Assembly (NCBI RefSeq): GCF_041008525.1 | Contig: NZ_JBFLUG010000002.1 | Coordinates: forward strand, 62,001-126,000 | Length of the DNA stretch: 64,000 nucleotides | Direction of reading: 5' to 3' | Source of the DNA: Parafrankia sp041008525 | Lineage (GTDB): Bacteria > Actinomycetota > Actinomycetes > Frankiales > Frankiaceae | Shown: positions 15,512 through 24,749 of the stretch, piece by piece | Numbering within the stretch: position 1 is the first letter of the stretch | Layout: each line of letters begins with the position of its first letter | Translations under genes and position numbers: made by a program | Notes under the pieces: generated by a model | Told to the model about the DNA's origin: nothing | What the model saw: the letters and a program-made list of their open reading frames with translations, nothing else | Databases searched by the model: none

Positions 15512-16099
15512 ATGGACGTGTCAGGCAGCGACGGGCCCTGGCTCGTCGTCGGGCTCGGCAACCCCGGCCCGGGCTATGCGGGGAACCGGCACAACATCGG
15601 TTTCATGGTGGTGGAACTGCTGGCCGAGCGCACCGGCGCTCGGCTGCGGTCCCACCGCGCGCGGGCTGACGTCGACCAGGTACGCCTGGCCGGCCAGCCT
15701 GCGGTACTCGCCCGGCCCCGGACGTTCATGAACGTCTCAGGGCCGCCCGCGGCGGGTCTGCGCGCCTTCTACAAGACCGACGTCGCACGGGTGATCGTCG
15801 TGCACGACGAGCTGGACATCCCGTTCGGGGCGATCCGGCTCAAGCGTGGCGGCGGCGACAACGGGCACAACGGGCTACGATCGATCACGTCCGCGCTGGG
15901 CTCGCGGGACTACCTGCGGGTTCGGGTGGGCATCGGCCGCCCCCCGGGCCGGATGGACCCGGCCGACTTCGTTCTGCGCGACTTCAGCACCGTCGAGCGC
16001 AAGGAACTCCCACTCCTCGTCGACAGTGCCGCTGACGCCGTCGAGTCACTGGTCCACGAGGAGCTTTCGGTGGCCCAGAACCGCTTCCACGCAGGGTGA
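15512..16099 (+). CDS. pth: Peptidyl-tRNA hydrolase
   Basis: Pth recycles tRNA by cleaving peptidyl-tRNA released prematurely from ribosomes. The catalytic region GLGNPGPGYAGNRHNIGF includes the active-site His, and MNVSG, HDELDIPFGAIRLK and GGGDNGHNGLRSI are intact. Length is 195 aa, normal. ATG 15512 comes 17 bases after rplY, making a two-gene operon. Confidence 0.96.
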   Translation: MDVSGSDGPWLVVGLGNPGPGYAGNRHNIGFMVVELLAERTGARLRSHRARADVDQVRLAGQPAVLARPRTFMNVSGPPAAGLRAFYKTDVARVIVVHDELDIPFGAIRLKRGGGDNGHNGLRSITSALGSRDYLRVRVGIGRPPGRMDPADFVLRDFSTVERKELPLLVDSAADAVESLVHEELSVAQNRFHAG

Positions 16100-16283
16100 C
16101 CGGGCCCGGGCGCACCGGGTGTCGGCCAGGTTCGGCCGCAGGGCATCCGGGTAAGTTGGGCCAGCCCTGACAACTCTGTGAACCACTGCGCGGTCGGGTC
16201 CCGGTCTGCTTGCCGGCGTGACCCGGGCGGCAGTCGGGAGGAGCGTGCGCGCCGGTGACCCGGATCCATGAGCTGAGCGCCCG

Positions 16284-16937
16284 ATGCTCGCACTGACGCC
16301 CGGCCGGCCGCTCGAGGGCAGCGCCTACACGGTGGTGGCACTAGGTGCGCACGCGGATGACGTGGAGATCGGCGCCGGCGGCACGATCGCCCAGATGATC
16401 GAGGCGCATCCGGGCACGGTGGTCCACTGGGTGGTCTTCGCCGGCAGTGGCGAGCGGGGCTCCGAGGCCGAGGCCAGTGCCCGGGAGCTGCTCGGTGCGT
16501 CGCTCGGGTCGCTGCACCTGCACGAGGTGCGGGACGGCTTCCTCCCCCGCGAGTGGAGCGGGGTCAAGGAGATGCTGCTCCAGATCTCCCGCCAGGTGAC
16601 GCCGGACATCGTCTTCGCGCCGTCCCTGGGTGATGCCCATCAGGACCATCGCATGCTTGCCGAGCTGGCCTGGCAGGCCTTCCGCGGCGCACTGATCCTC
16701 GGGTACGAGATCCCCAAGTGGGAGGGCGACCGAGGCACCGCGAACCTGTACGTTCCCGTTCCCGAGCCGGTGGTGGCGGCCAAGGTCGACCATCTCGAGC
16801 GGCACTTCCGCAGCCAGCACGACCGCGTCTGGTTCGACGAGGAGACCTTTCGCGCCACGATGCGCCTGCGCGGCGTCGAGTGCGGCAGCCGCTACGCAGA
16901 GGCCTTCGACGCACGGAAGCTGACGCTCGTCTGGTGA
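16284..16937 (+). CDS. PIG-L family zinc-dependent N-deacetylase
   Basis: PIG-L/LmbE enzymes remove N-acetyl groups from GlcNAc-containing glycolipids, mycothiol precursors or surface glycans. The N-terminal zinc motif reads AHADDVEIGAGG, where most relatives have AHPDD; the His and Asp ligands are retained. The third ligand His is in GDAHQDHRML. Length is 217 aa. It is the first gene next to the glycan locus and converges on a glycosyltransferase, so a sugar substrate of that pathway is plausible. Related proteins next to glycosyltransferases are often annotated only as PIG-L deacetylases. The true substrate is unknown. Confidence 0.9.
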   Translation: MLALTPGRPLEGSAYTVVALGAHADDVEIGAGGTIAQMIEAHPGTVVHWVVFAGSGERGSEAEASARELLGASLGSLHLHEVRDGFLPREWSGVKEMLLQISRQVTPDIVFAPSLGDAHQDHRMLAELAWQAFRGALILGYEIPKWEGDRGTANLYVPVPEPVVAAKVDHLERHFRSQHDRVWFDEETFRATMRLRGVECGSRYAEAFDARKLTLVW

Positions 16938-16938
16938 C

Positions 16939-16979
16939 CCCCGGTCGCCAGGGCGGCCAGGCCGCCACGGCCACCGGGG
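16939..16979. terminator. Compound hairpin between convergent PIG-L and GT4 genes
   Basis: An outer CCCCGGT (16939-16945)/ACCGGGG (16973-16979) pair surrounds an inner perfect GGCGGCC-A-GGCCGCC (16952-16966). It lies in the 127-base gap between converging genes and could terminate either. Confidence 0.5.
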
Positions 16980-17064
16980 TTGGCGCAACCGCCACAGCCG
17001 GCCGCGCCGCCACAGCTGCCCGCGCCGGAGCGGCGATCCGCGCCGGCGCGGGGACAGCTCCCGG

Positions 17065-18303
17065 CTAGGTGGCTGCCCGCTCGGTGACCCGGGCGGTCTC
17101 GCCGGGGCGGCTGGCGAGCATGCCGCGGATGCGGGCGATCAGCGTCGCGTGGTCGAGCTCCCGCAGGACGAACTCACGACCCGCGGTGCCGATCTCCGCC
17201 GCCAGCCACGGGTTCTCCAGCAGCCCGCAGATGGCGTCCGCGAAGGCTCCCGGGTCGTCCGCCACGAGCAGGTGCTCGCCCGGGCGCCAGCCCAGGCCAC
17301 GGCTGCCGGTCGGTGTGCTGACCACCGGCGTGCCGGCGGACATCGCCTCGATCGCCTTGATGTTGACACCGGAGCCGGAGCGCATCGGGTTCACCGACAC
17401 GGTGGCGCCGGCGACGTAACCGACCACGCTCGGGACGTTCGTGTGCAGCTCGACGCCCTCGAATCCGCCGAGCCAGTCGGCCAGGCCGTCCTCGGGGCGC
17501 CGCCCGACCACCTGCAGGGTCGCGGAGGGGTGTCGCATCAGGACCGTGGGCCAGCAGCCGCCGAGGAACCACCGCAGCGCCTCGATGTTCGTCGGGGTGT
17601 CGAGCGAGCCGACGAACACCAGCTTCTCGGGGGCACGCTCGACGCTCGTCAGCCCGCCGGCGGCACGCGCGGCGGCGACCGTGCTGGCGGGCAGGAACGG
17701 CGGCAGGTGGTAGGTGGGGACGCTCGCCCGTGCCTGGCGCCACTCGTGGTCCTCGACGGAGATGTCGGCGATCGCGTTGATCAGCGGCGAGTGGTGCATC
17801 TCCTGCTCGGCGAGCCGCAGCCGGTGGTACTCCAGCTCGTAGGCGACAGCCCGCGGCCCGGTGGAGCTGCGCGCCAGAACGTGGAAGAACTCCGAGTCGA
17901 TGTTGTGCGCGCGCACCAGATGCGGCAGCCGCCAGATGCGCGCGATCTCCTCGCCCAGATGGGACGTCCGACAGCTGTAGCTGATGACGGCGTCCGCGCG
18001 CGGGGGCGTGTGCTCGAGGGCCCGGCGCAACGGGCCGACGGGGCGGGACGCGTGGATGAACGGCCGCGGGGAAAGGTGCGCGAGCGGACTGTCGTCGCGG
18101 GGAAGCCGGATAACGGCCGCGCCGGGGACGGCCTCCTCGTACGCGGCGATGTCCAGGTCGGTGCGGGACGGCACCAGAACCTGCATCCGGATACCGGCCG
18201 CCGAGGCCGCGGTGAGGAAGCTGAATGTCTCCACCCGACCGCCGGCGTCCGAGGGCAGGAAGGGCTCCTCGACTACGACGATCCAGCGTTCGGAGTCGCT
18301 CAT
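17065..18303 (-). CDS. Glycosyltransferase, GT4-like (GT-B fold)
   Basis: The C-terminal half carries the GT4 donor-binding region: KLVFVGSLDTPTNIEALRWF, then RSGSGVNIKAIEAMSAGTPV with the conserved E-x7-E-type segment, and GEHLLVADDPGAFADAI. The N terminus (WIVVVEEPFLPSDAGGRVET) is the acceptor-side Rossmann entry. Length is about 412 aa from ATG 18303; a GTG three codons earlier (18312) is an alternative. It probably transfers a sugar from a nucleotide donor to a lipid-linked or polymer acceptor on the cytoplasmic side. It is divergent from the GT2 gene at 18626, with a shared ~320-base control region. Confidence 0.9.
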   Translation of the reverse strand: MSDSERWIVVVEEPFLPSDAGGRVETFSFLTAASAAGIRMQVLVPSRTDLDIAAYEEAVPGAAVIRLPRDDSPLAHLSPRPFIHASRPVGPLRRALEHTPPRADAVISYSCRTSHLGEEIARIWRLPHLVRAHNIDSEFFHVLARSSTGPRAVAYELEYHRLRLAEQEMHHSPLINAIADISVEDHEWRQARASVPTYHLPPFLPASTVAAARAAGGLTSVERAPEKLVFVGSLDTPTNIEALRWFLGGCWPTVLMRHPSATLQVVGRRPEDGLADWLGGFEGVELHTNVPSVVGYVAGATVSVNPMRSGSGVNIKAIEAMSAGTPVVSTPTGSRGLGWRPGEHLLVADDPGAFADAICGLLENPWLAAEIGTAGREFVLRELDHATLIARIRGMLASRPGETARVTERAAT

Positions 18304-18625
18304 CCCAGTCACTTTAGACCGGTGGCCGACACCATCGCCGAGCGGTCCGCGGGTGGCGGTTCGGTCACCGGCGGTGCGGCGGAGGCATCACACTTTGGTG
18401 GTATCGGCGGGTATCGACGTGCTGCCGGGATGGCATGTCTCGTTTCCCCGTGATTGCGGGCGGGGAACAGCGCGGGTCCTGCGGCGACATGCCGGAGCCC
18501 CAGGCCGGAATAAGGCGGGAGCTGCCGGGGACGTCGCGGTTCCGATGGGTGACGTCGCGGACGCGACGGTAACAACGCCCGGGGGCCTCTCTGCGGGCGC
18601 GCAAGGCCACCGCTACGGTTATGCC
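18304..18625. other. Divergent intergenic region between two glycosyltransferase genes
   Basis: About 320 bases separate the GT4 (-) and GT2 (+) starts. No gene is supported here. It presumably carries both promoters, but no convincing -35/-10 pair could be identified. Confidence 0.45.
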
Positions 18626-19846
18626 ATGACAGGAGCTCGTGCGTTCGGTAAGGGCACCGCGATCGCGGCGCTCGGCGCGACCGCCGTGTACGGTCACGTT
18701 CTGTATCCCGCTTATATCGGGCACCGCAGTCGTGGGCTCACACCGTCACAGCCCGAGGAGCCGATGGTCTGGCCCGGGCTGAGTGTGGTGGTCTCCGCCT
18801 ACCGCGAGGCCGCAGTGATCGGCACGAAGCTCGACGAGCTCGCCGGCACGGACTACCCCGGCCAGATGGAGATCATCGTCGTCGCCGACGACGCGGAGAC
18901 GGCCACGGCCGCCCGCCGTCCCGGCGTCCGGGTCCTGTCCTCGGGTGAGCGGCTCGGCAAGGCCCGGGCGGTGAACCGCGGGGTCGCGGCGGCGAGCCAC
19001 GACGTCGTGGTGCTCACCGACGCGAACGCGGTCCTCGCGCCGCAGGCGCTGCGTGCCGCGGCCCGCCACTTCTCGGACGAGACCGTCGGTGCGGTCGCCG
19101 GGGAGAAGCAGGTCGACGACCCGGCGGGGGCCCAGGGCTTCTACTGGAAGTTCGAATCCTGGCTCAAGCAGTGCGAGTCCGCGACCGGCGCGACCATCGG
19201 CGTGGTCGGCGAGATGCTCGCCTTCCGCCGCAAGGCGTTCCGGCCGCTGCCGGCCGACACCGCGGTCGACGACGCCTGGCTGGCGCTGGACATTCTCGAA
19301 AGTGGCCTTCGTGTGGTCTACGAGCCCGAGGCGTACTCGATTGAGACGTCCGCGCCCGACTACGAGGCCGAGTGGGAGCGCCGCACCCGCATCGTCGCCG
19401 GCAACCTCGACATGCTCTGGCGGCGGCGCAGCGCGCTCGTCCCCGGCGCGCTTCCGGTGACCTCGCAGCTGTGGGGGCACCGCCTCGTCCGGTCGTCGTT
19501 CGGGCCGATGGCCCACGTCGCGCTGGTCGCCCTCAGCGTGCCGGCCGCCCGGCACAGCTGGGCCGCCCGGATCTTCCTGGCCGGCAACGCGGCCGGCGCG
19601 GCCAGCGCCGGGGTGCTGATGAGGGGTGGCACACCCCCCGGCCCGACCCGCCTCGTGGCCCAGGTCTTCTTCCTGCAGGCCGTGGCGCTCGGCGGGGTGC
19701 GGCGGTTCCTCGCCCACGACCGCCCCGCCGTGTGGCCCAAGCCCGAGCGGCAGGCCCCGCCCGGCCAGGCGCCGTCCCCGACGCAGCTCCCGGCCGCGGT
19801 CGAGCCCACCACCGGCCCCGCCACCCAGGCCTCCAGGGCAAGCTGA
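18626..19846 (+). CDS. Membrane-associated family 2 glycosyltransferase
   Basis: A processive-type GT2 (cellulose synthase-like subgroup). Evidence is the N-terminal helix (AIAALGATAVYGHVLYPAYI), the nucleotide-binding SVVVSAYREAAVIGTKLDEL, the DxD-region VLTDANAVLAPQALR, an acceptor DDAWLALDIL, and the QxxRW-like segment ERRTRIVAGNLDMLWRR. Hydrophobic helices follow (residues ~300-350), then a Pro-rich tail. ATG 18626 is used; the frame remains open far upstream but that part is not GT-like. Product about 406 aa. The next GT2 gene begins 13 bases downstream, so they form one operon. Confidence 0.9.
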   Translation: MTGARAFGKGTAIAALGATAVYGHVLYPAYIGHRSRGLTPSQPEEPMVWPGLSVVVSAYREAAVIGTKLDELAGTDYPGQMEIIVVADDAETATAARRPGVRVLSSGERLGKARAVNRGVAAASHDVVVLTDANAVLAPQALRAAARHFSDETVGAVAGEKQVDDPAGAQGFYWKFESWLKQCESATGATIGVVGEMLAFRRKAFRPLPADTAVDDAWLALDILESGLRVVYEPEAYSIETSAPDYEAEWERRTRIVAGNLDMLWRRRSALVPGALPVTSQLWGHRLVRSSFGPMAHVALVALSVPAARHSWAARIFLAGNAAGAASAGVLMRGGTPPGPTRLVAQVFFLQAVALGGVRRFLAHDRPAVWPKPERQAPPGQAPSPTQLPAAVEPTTGPATQASRAS

Positions 19847-19859
19847 GAGGAACGACCCC

Positions 19860-20807
19860 GTGCCGGACAACGCCCCCGCGCCTGCCACCCCGGCCGCGCC
19901 CGACACCCGGCCGGCCGTGCCGGGCTGGTCGTTCGAGCTGTCGCTGGTCAGCTTCCACAGCCGCGACCAGCTTGAGCAGATGTTCGAGACGCTGCCGCTC
20001 GACCTGCCCGTGGTGGTCGTCGACAACGCCAAGGGCGTCGATCACGTCGACGAGATCGTCGCCCAGCGGCCCCACGGCCGGTACATCGACTCGGGCGGCG
20101 GGAAGGGCTTCGCGAAGGCCTCGAACATGGGGATCCGGACGTCCGCCTACGAGTACGTCGTGCTCGGCAACCCGGACAGCCGGCCCACCCTCGAGGTCAT
20201 GCAGGCGCTCGTCGACGACCTGGAGCGCGACCCGGAACTGGTCGTCAGCGCGGCCACGATGCAGGGCACCGACGGCCGGCCCGAGCTCGGGAACGGCGGC
20301 TGGGAGCCGACCCCACGGCGGGTCCTCATGCACGTCCTCGGCGCGCACAAGATCGCTCCCGCCTCGGCGCTGTTCGCCCGCCCGACGCCCAACCAGCCGT
20401 TGAGCCCCGAGTGGCTGACCGGCGCCTGCATGGCCGTGCGCCGGAAGACGTTCCTCGAGCTCGGTGGCTTCGACGAGACGTTCTACGTCTACAACGAGGA
20501 CATGGCACTCGGCCGCGCGATCAGGGAGGCGGGGCTGCGCCAGCAGCTGCGCACCGACCTGCTCGTCCCGCACGGGGCGGGCGGCTCCGGCGCCGGCAAG
20601 ACCTGGATGCTCCAGATGCGCGGCGCCTCGATGGTCCGCTACCTGCGCAAGCACAACGCCCCGGCCCGGGTGAACGTCATGCGCTCGATGCTCGTCGCGG
20701 GCTACGCCGGGCGGACGGTGCTCTCCCGTGCCCGTGGTCGGAAGGCCACGGCCGACGAGCACGCCGCCTACATCAAGGGCCTGCTGGTAGGCCCCCCGCC
20801 GCGCTGA
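19860..20807 (+). CDS. Family 2 glycosyltransferase (rhamnosyltransferase-like)
   Basis: The GT2 fold is shown by LSLVSFHSRDQLEQMFE, VVVVDNAKGVDHVDEIV, a glycine-rich SGGGKGFAKASNMGI, NPDSRPTL (DxD position), LTGACMAVRRKTFLELGGFD and YNEDMALGRAIREAG. The pattern is that of WbbL-type rhamnosyltransferases. GTG 19860 follows GAGAGG by about eight bases and gives 315 aa. It likely adds a deoxysugar to the growing lipid-linked unit. Donor identity cannot be fixed from sequence. It converges with the subtilase gene; a short direct repeat (GCTGAGCCGTTC twice, about 20804-20834) lies just after its stop. Confidence 0.9.
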   Translation: MPDNAPAPATPAAPDTRPAVPGWSFELSLVSFHSRDQLEQMFETLPLDLPVVVVDNAKGVDHVDEIVAQRPHGRYIDSGGGKGFAKASNMGIRTSAYEYVVLGNPDSRPTLEVMQALVDDLERDPELVVSAATMQGTDGRPELGNGGWEPTPRRVLMHVLGAHKIAPASALFARPTPNQPLSPEWLTGACMAVRRKTFLELGGFDETFYVYNEDMALGRAIREAGLRQQLRTDLLVPHGAGGSGAGKTWMLQMRGASMVRYLRKHNAPARVNVMRSMLVAGYAGRTVLSRARGRKATADEHAAYIKGLLVGPPPR

Positions 20808-20884
20808 GCCGTTCCGGGTGCTGAGCCGTTCGGGGTGAGGCCGGGGCCGGCTCCGGGGACGTGTGTCGCTGCGGGCCCGGCGGG

Positions 20885-22429
20885 TCAGTGGGGGGTGCGC
20901 CAGCCGCGGGTGTCGACGGGGACGTCCCGTCCGCTCGGCCAGGACGGTGGTGCCGGCGCGAGAGGTCCAGGCGCCGGCCAGGCCGGCGGGACCGGCAGGG
21001 TTCCCCGCGGCAGGGGCTGACCGGGTAGTGGGTTGGTCGCGAGAGTGTGGACCGGCGCCGGCGCCCTTCCCCGGCGGCGGGCCCGGCGGGCCGCGAAGCG
21101 GTCGCCGAACAGCATGTACGCGAGCGTCCCCAGCAGCACGCCCTCCACCACGGCCAGGCCGAGCATGAGCAGCCAGACCTCGATCGAGGGCCCGTCCGAG
21201 CTCTCGACAGCCTCGACAGCCTCGGCAGGCGCGTCAGCGCGCTGGCCGGGCGGCGTGCCCGGTGCCGCGGTGGGACCATCAAGCGCCGTCGCGGGCCGTG
21301 GGGCCGGAGTCGCCAGCAGCGGGTTCGCGGCCACGCGGGGGATGTCGGCGGTCAGCGCGGCGACCGGATCCACCAGCCCGAAGCCGTAACGGTCATCGCG
21401 CCCGGGCGGGCCCATGTCGATCGCCGTGCGGATCAGCCGGTTGACGACGTCGGCCCCGTCGAGGCCGCTCAGCTCCGACCGGACCAGCGCCGCGACCCCC
21501 GCCACGATCGCGGCGGAGTTGCTGGTGCCGCCGCCCGTGTCGAGCCCGTCGCTGGAGACCCGGGTCGGCACCGGGGCCCTGATACCCGGGCCGGGCGCCG
21601 CCAGCACGGCCTCCGGCCCCTGGACGGAGCCACCCCAGAAACGGCCGCGGTAGTCCGATCCGGTCACGGCGATGACGCCGGGGATGTTCGCGGGCGAGTT
21701 CACCTCGGTGTCGCCGGGCTCGGTGTTGCCGGCGGAGGCGACCACGACGACGTCATGAGCGAGGGCGTACCGGACGGCGCTCGCCTCCCGGGACGTCGCC
21801 TCCCCCACGGAGCCGAGGGACATGCTGATCACGCCGGCGCCGCGGTCCACCGCGATCCGGATCGCGCGGGCGACCTCCTCGGAGTCCGCTTCGGCGCCGG
21901 TGGAGATGGGCAGGATCTTCGCCTTCGGTGCCACCCCCCAGACGGAGGGGTCACCGATGTCCGCGCGCGCCGCGACGATGCCGGCCATCGCGGTGCCGTG
22001 GCCGTCCGGGTCGTCGTCCCGCAGCCCGTCGGGTGCGGCGTCCGGGCCGATGCCGTACCCGGGCAGCAGCTGGCCGCGCAGCTTCGGATGGGTCGCGTCC
22101 ACGCCGCCGTCGATGATCGCGACGATGACGCCCTCGCCCAGGGTGAGCTGCTGGGCGTCGGTCAGGCCGAGCGTCTCGTGGTACCACTGCCGGCCCTCGG
22201 CGGAGAACCCGCTGGACCGCGGGCTGCCCGGAGGCGAGCTGGGCACCATCGACGGGGGTGACGGCGGGGTGCCTGCCGCCAGGCTCGGCGCGGCGCCCGC
22301 TGTCAGGACGGCCGGCAGCATCAGTACGGCCAGTGGCACCGCGCGCAGGGCCCTGGACGTCCGCCCGGGCCGGGCACGGCTGTCGTGTCGGTGAGCCCTC
22401 ACTGCCTGACCTGCCTTTGCGCGCTCCAT
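20885..22429 (-). CDS. Membrane-anchored S8 serine protease, mycosin-like, not linked to a type VII secretion locus
   Basis: Counting from the ATG at 22429, residues ~28-52 form a signal sequence (ALRAVPLAVLMLPAVLTAG, then SLAA). The subtilase triad is complete: Asp107 in IIDGGVD, His144 in DGHGTAMAG, and Ser303 in GGTSNSAA, with the oxyanion Asn in SAGN. A C-terminal transmembrane helix spans residues ~418-440, followed by a basic Pro-rich cytoplasmic tail. This is the MycP architecture. No ESX/type VII gene is in the window, so here it may process exported proteins or glycan enzymes. The start is uncertain: in-frame ATGs at 22453 and 22495 also exist and none has a strong ribosome site. Confidence 0.9.
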   Translation of the reverse strand: MERAKAGQAVRAHRHDSRARPGRTSRALRAVPLAVLMLPAVLTAGAAPSLAAGTPPSPPSMVPSSPPGSPRSSGFSAEGRQWYHETLGLTDAQQLTLGEGVIVAIIDGGVDATHPKLRGQLLPGYGIGPDAAPDGLRDDDPDGHGTAMAGIVAARADIGDPSVWGVAPKAKILPISTGAEADSEEVARAIRIAVDRGAGVISMSLGSVGEATSREASAVRYALAHDVVVVASAGNTEPGDTEVNSPANIPGVIAVTGSDYRGRFWGGSVQGPEAVLAAPGPGIRAPVPTRVSSDGLDTGGGTSNSAAIVAGVAALVRSELSGLDGADVVNRLIRTAIDMGPPGRDDRYGFGLVDPVAALTADIPRVAANPLLATPAPRPATALDGPTAAPGTPPGQRADAPAEAVEAVESSDGPSIEVWLLMLGLAVVEGVLLGTLAYMLFGDRFAARRARRRGRAPAPVHTLATNPLPGQPLPRGTLPVPPAWPAPGPLAPAPPSWPSGRDVPVDTRGWRTPH

Positions 22430-23723
22430 GAGCGCGGACCGGGAGCGGTGCATCACGCCATCAACACGTACATGCTGTGGAGGCGAGCCTTCCACATTCG
22501 CGGGATTGTGCAGCCGTTTGTCCGCGAGTCGACAGACTGTCCGGGGTCAGGGTGCACGTCCGCAACCGTTTATGGTGCTGGTCACATTCTTTTGGCGTCG
22601 CCGGGAAGGGCAGCCGTGCGCCCGCGCCGTCGCGAGCCACTCTTCGGGCGTCGTTCCGAGCAGCCGGCGGTCGGCCGTGCTGCGTTGCTCCTGGTGACCG
22701 GTTGTGGACGGGCGGATTCGTGCCGGCGCCTGTCCTGGCCCCATGGGTCGGCCACGGCGGGTGCTGGTCAGGCGGCACCGCGGTGGCCGGGGCGGCCTGG
22801 TGGTTTCTCCGGTGCGGTGACGGCGGACCGACCTGGAATCCACTCGCGGCCCGCGCCTCAATGTTCTCGCTGGCACGAATCCGCGGCACCCGAAGGCGCA
22901 GCCCGGATTATTGTGTGGGTCAGGACTGGACACGGGGTTCCGGCGTGGTCGACGGCGGCGGGAATGACGCGCGGACCGGTCGGATCAATGCGTGCGATGG
23001 CTTCGGGCCCGGGCCTCCGGCTACGCGCGGGCGTTCCGCTGGCTGCCGTTCACGCGGGCTGCGGTCCGCCTCGGCCCATGTTCCAGGGCGAGCGCGCTCG
23101 CGGGTTTCGCCGCTGGCAGCGCTGCGGTCCGGTCGGGCGGGAGATCGCCGGGGCAGGCTCGGCGCGGTGGGCCGCCGCGAGTGGGAAAAGGCGCTGGTGG
23201 CGGTGAACGGTGCTGTGCCGGGGCCTGCGGGCGAGGCGCATTGAGCGCTACTCCGGTGGCGCCTCGCGCGATCTTCTCGTGGCATTTCCTCGAACGTTCT
23301 CCGGTACCGTTCCGCCGGATCGGCGGGCGCGGAGTACCGACGAACCGACCGGGTTCGGAATGGGCGCATCCGGCGGGCCGGCGAGGGCGGGTAACGGGCG
23401 CGGGATGGCCCCCCGGATCCCGCCAGACCGTTGGCGGCGCCGGCCCGCGCCTGTCTCGTGGCGCCTGGCTGGGCTTCGGGTGGACGCCGGCATCAGGGCC
23501 AGGACCGTCCGGTGCCCGGCGATGGTGACCGATGATCGTCGGGCGTGCCACGCCGAAGGCCACGCCAGACGGCGGTATGCGCAGCGTGGCCGTCGCCAGA
23601 CGGACAGGAACGGAACGGGGCGTCACTGAGGTGCCGTCGGAGCACCTCGGTACCTTCTGGGGTCGGAACGTTGGGTCACGTGTGAATCCCGCGTGCCGTC
23701 GTCGAGATCGGGAGGACTCGCGG
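22430..23723. other. Long gene-poor region upstream of the epimerase
   Basis: About 1.3 kb with open frames in several phases but none with a recognisable domain, good ribosome site or coherent composition. They look like chance frames of GC-rich DNA. A comparatively AT-richer stretch lies near 22560-22605. The last bases carry the epimerase ribosome site (GGGAGGA). It may hold a decayed gene or a long regulatory leader. Confidence 0.4.
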
Positions 23724-24749
23724 ATGAAGGTGCTCGTCACCGGCACGGAAGGCTACCTGGGCTGCCTGCTCGCGCCGGAGCTGCTGCGCGACGGCCACGA
23801 GGTGGTCGGCGTGGACACCGGCTACTACAAGTACGGCTGGCTCTACCGCGGGACCGACCGCGTGCCCTACACGCTCGACAAGGACCTGCGGAACCTCACC
23901 GTCGAGGACCTCGCGGGTGTCGACGCCGTCGTCCACATGGCGGAGCTGTCGAACGACCCGCTGGGCGCCCTCGCGCCGGACGTCACCTACAAGGTGAACC
24001 ACCAGGGCTCCGTGCGGCTGGCGAAGCTCGCCAAGGAGGCGGGCGTCCAGCGTTTCGTCTACATGTCGTCCTGCAGCGTGTACGGCGTCGCCACCGGCGA
24101 GGACGTCACCGAGACGTCACCGGTGAACCCGCAGACGCCCTACGCGGAGTGCAAGGTCTACGTCGAGCGGGACGTGACGCCGCTCGCCGACGACACGTTC
24201 TCGCCGACCTTCCTGCGCAACGCGACCGCCTTCGGCGCGTCCCCGCGGATGCGTTTCGACATCGTGCTGAACAACCTGGCAGGTGTCGCGTGGACGGCCG
24301 GCGAGATCGCGATGACGTCGGACGGCACACCGTGGCGGCCGCTGGTCCACGGCCTCGACATCGCGAAGGCGATCCGCTGTGTGCTGGCGGCGCCCCGGGA
24401 CGTCATCCACAACCAGATCTTCAACGTGGGCGACAGCGAGCAGAACTACCAGGTGAAGGAGATCGCGGACGCGGTCGCCACCGTGTTCACCGGCTGCCGG
24501 CTGAGCTTCGGGGACAACGGCGGCGACAACCGCAGCTACCGCGTGTCCTTCGACAAGATCGCGACCCAGCTCCCCGGCTTCGCCTGTGACTGGGACGCCC
24601 ACCGCGGCGCCAAGCAGCTGCACGAGGTCTTCAGCCGCATCCAGCTGGACGACGAGACCTTCACCGGGCGCGGGCACACCCGCCTCAAGCAGCTCCAGTA
24701 CCTGATCGGCACCGGGCAGGTCGACGCCGAGCTGTTCTGGACCGCCTGA
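23724..24749 (+). CDS. NAD-dependent epimerase/dehydratase of nucleotide sugars
   Basis: An extended SDR. The cofactor loop is VTGTEGYLGCLL (GxxGxxG), SSCSVYG supplies the catalytic Ser, and TPYAECK supplies the YxxxK pair. NVGDSEQNYQVKEIADAV is the usual C-terminal sugar-binding region. Members convert NDP-hexoses by 4,6-dehydration, epimerisation or reduction. ATG 23724 follows GGGAGGA and gives 341 aa. Its stop overlaps the start of the RmlC-like gene (TGATG), so the two act in one pathway. Substrate is unknown; a deoxysugar for the surface glycan is the natural inference. Confidence 0.9.
   Translation: MKVLVTGTEGYLGCLLAPELLRDGHEVVGVDTGYYKYGWLYRGTDRVPYTLDKDLRNLTVEDLAGVDAVVHMAELSNDPLGALAPDVTYKVNHQGSVRLAKLAKEAGVQRFVYMSSCSVYGVATGEDVTETSPVNPQTPYAECKVYVERDVTPLADDTFSPTFLRNATAFGASPRMRFDIVLNNLAGVAWTAGEIAMTSDGTPWRPLVHGLDIAKAIRCVLAAPRDVIHNQIFNVGDSEQNYQVKEIADAVATVFTGCRLSFGDNGGDNRSYRVSFDKIATQLPGFACDWDAHRGAKQLHEVFSRIQLDDETFTGRGHTRLKQLQYLIGTGQVDAELFWTA

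Noticed and set aside
20885..22429. Type VII (ESX) secretion locus suggested by the mycosin-like protease
   Set aside because: No EccB/C/D/E, EsxA/B, PE or PPE-like gene is present in the window.
22385..23244. Overlapping plus-strand frames of 255-273 codons in the gap before the epimerase
   Set aside because: Cys/Arg/Gly-rich, no domain, no ribosome site, and several frames are equally open.
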